DNA from: Thiosocius sp963808165
Lineage (GTDB): Bacteria; Pseudomonadota; Gammaproteobacteria; Chromatiales; Chromatiaceae
Length of the DNA stretch: 64,000 nt
Direction: 5' to 3'
Assembly: GCA_963808165.1 (NCBI GenBank)
Contig: CAWEET010000021.1
Span: 1-64,000, forward strand
Positions 63,131 to 64,000 of the stretch are shown one piece after another. The stretch's first letter is position 1, and each line of letters begins with the position of its first letter. A model generated the notes under the pieces. The model ran no database searches, was not told the DNA's origin, and worked only from the letters and a program-made list of their open reading frames with translations. The position numbers and the translations under genes were made by a program.

Positions 63131-63706
63131 ATGGACGAGGCCGAGCTGCGCAGAAAATGGGACCGGCGCCATGCGCAATCAGATGCGCCACCGGTGCCGC
63201 TGGAGGTCCTGGCCGACAATGCACATCTGCTGCCGGCCCGGGGCGATGCACTCGACCTGGCCTGCGGCCTCGGTGGCAGTGCGCTGTTCCTGGCAAGACG
63301 CGGGCTGCGCACAAGCGCCTGGGACCTGTCGCCGGTAGCGGTGGAGACGCTGCAGCGGGTGGCGGCCGACCTTCCGCTGCGGGCCGAGGCGCGCGATATT
63401 ACGCTGCGGCCGCCGCAGGCAGAGCGCTTCGACGTGATCTGCGTCGGCCATTTCCTCGAGCGCGAGTTGTGTCCGTGGATCGCCTCCGCGCTAAGACCGG
63501 GTGGGTTGCTGTTCTACCAGACGTTCACGCGCGAACGGGTCGACGACAGTGGCCCTGGCAGCGAGCGCTTTCGACTGGAACGCAACGAGTTGCTGCATCT
63601 ATTTTCCGATCTCATCGTGCGTTTCTATCGTGAAGAAGGGCGGATTGGCGACCCGGCACGCGGATTTCGCAACCGCGCCCAGCTGGTCGCCCAGCGGCCG
63701 CAATGA
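63131..63706 (+). CDS. Class I SAM-dependent methyltransferase, TehB-like
   Basis: 191 residues. The SAM motif DALDLACGLGGSALFLARRG is followed by LRTSAWDLSPVAVETLQRVA (motif II) and RFDVICVGHFLERELCPWIA (motif III region). The compact size and the N-terminal RRKWDRRHAQSDAPPVPLEV resemble TehB/thiopurine-type methyltransferases. The substrate is unknown. Confidence 0.85.
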   Translation: MDEAELRRKWDRRHAQSDAPPVPLEVLADNAHLLPARGDALDLACGLGGSALFLARRGLRTSAWDLSPVAVETLQRVAADLPLRAEARDITLRPPQAERFDVICVGHFLERELCPWIASALRPGGLLFYQTFTRERVDDSGPGSERFRLERNELLHLFSDLIVRFYREEGRIGDPARGFRNRAQLVAQRPQ

Positions 63707-63753
63707 CGGCCCGTTGACGCAGCATCCCCGCGGACCGGTCGCGCGAGGCTTTC

Positions 63754-64000
63754 CTATTTGACGGCAGGCTTGCTGCCCAGCAGGCCGCCGTCGAGCCCCG
63801 GTTTTCCATAGAGACTGAAGGCGTTGTCGTGGAATGCCCTGGCGGTCTCCTCCAGATCGCCGGCATAACGCGGATCCTGCGGTCGTTCATGGCTGTTGAT
63901 GAACTGTGCAAGGTCCCAGGCCTCCTGTTCGGTCAGCGTGTCGCCCAGCCCCAGTGGCATATTGTGTTTGATGAAGGCGGCTGCGGTATCGACACGGTGC
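63754..64000 (-). CDS. C-terminal part of a c-type cytochrome (runs off the window)
   Basis: About 81 residues to the stop at 63754. The segment AAAFIKHNMPLGLGDTLTEQ followed by EAWDLAQFINSHERPQDPRY is the conserved C-terminal methionine-ligand region (NMPLG) of diheme c-type cytochromes related to SoxX/thiosulfate dehydrogenase. The CXXCH motifs lie outside the window. It ends GGLLGSKPAVK. Confidence 0.75.
   Translation of the reverse strand, partial: HRVDTAAAFIKHNMPLGLGDTLTEQEAWDLAQFINSHERPQDPRYAGDLEETARAFHDNAFSLYGKPGLDGGLLGSKPAVK

Overview
The window is GC-rich, densely coded proteobacterial DNA. From about 4.8 kb onward the genes (AsmA, AcnA, NhaR, FumC, an Mrp-type antiporter, an MCE lipid-transport locus, an FeS photolyase) fit a gammaproteobacterium, perhaps a Chromatiales-like lineage. 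That placement is an inference from gene content, not from a marker gene. No rRNA, tRNA, CRISPR array or complete insertion sequence is visible.

Layout. 1-4.6 kb: a thiM-thiE-thiD thiamine-salvage operon and a TRAP substrate-binding protein, all broken by single-base indels, then an intact MFS gene. This block looks alphaproteobacterial in style and abuts a headless phosphotransferase gene at about 4.7-4.8 kb, so a transfer boundary or an assembly join is possible. 5.3-18.3 kb: L-serine dehydratase, a ketohexokinase-like kinase, several small exported proteins, a 1353-residue AsmA protein, a Crp-like protein coupled to an Old Yellow Enzyme, and small orphan proteins. 18.5-28.8 kb (minus strand): a large EF-hand membrane protein, then a run reading osmC, VOC lipoprotein, small lipoprotein, cyclase-like sensor, MlaE-type permease, degenerate ABC ATPase, MlaD and TPR lipoprotein. 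29.7-36.3 kb (minus strand): a photorepair and redox operon (DCC protein, SDR, UbiB-like kinase, a broken classical photolyase, an intact FeS photolyase) followed by a HugZ-like protein. 36.6-39.2 kb: a persulfide dioxygenase divergent from a bacterial eRF1-like protein that is coupled to an HPF-like protein. 39.4-48.3 kb: a Na+/H+ antiporter operon (mrpE-F-G-B/C-D-D-D) with a tandem universal stress protein and nhaR downstream. 48.4-53.7 kb: fumarase, cold-shock and RRM proteins, then a cluster of damaged genes (a beta-barrel protein with no normal start, a DsrE fragment, an inverted FAD-oxidoreductase fragment, a headless cyclopropane synthase). 53.8-63.1 kb: aconitase, then a putative catabolic unit of IclR regulator, DASS anion transporter, transketolase-like TPP enzyme and DUF1537 kinase. 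The window closes with a methyltransferase and the C-terminal end of a c-type cytochrome.

The strongest candidates for undescribed biology are the IclR/DASS/TPP/DUF1537 unit, the MCE locus whose ATPase and cyclase have both lost key residues, the coupled eRF1-like/HPF-like pair, the third MrpD-like subunit lacking its conserved glutamate, and the gene-fragment mosaic at 51.5-52.3 kb. Frameshifts in the first 3.2 kb look like sequencing error. The photolyase lesion, which includes a 35-bp tandem duplication, is harder to dismiss that way.
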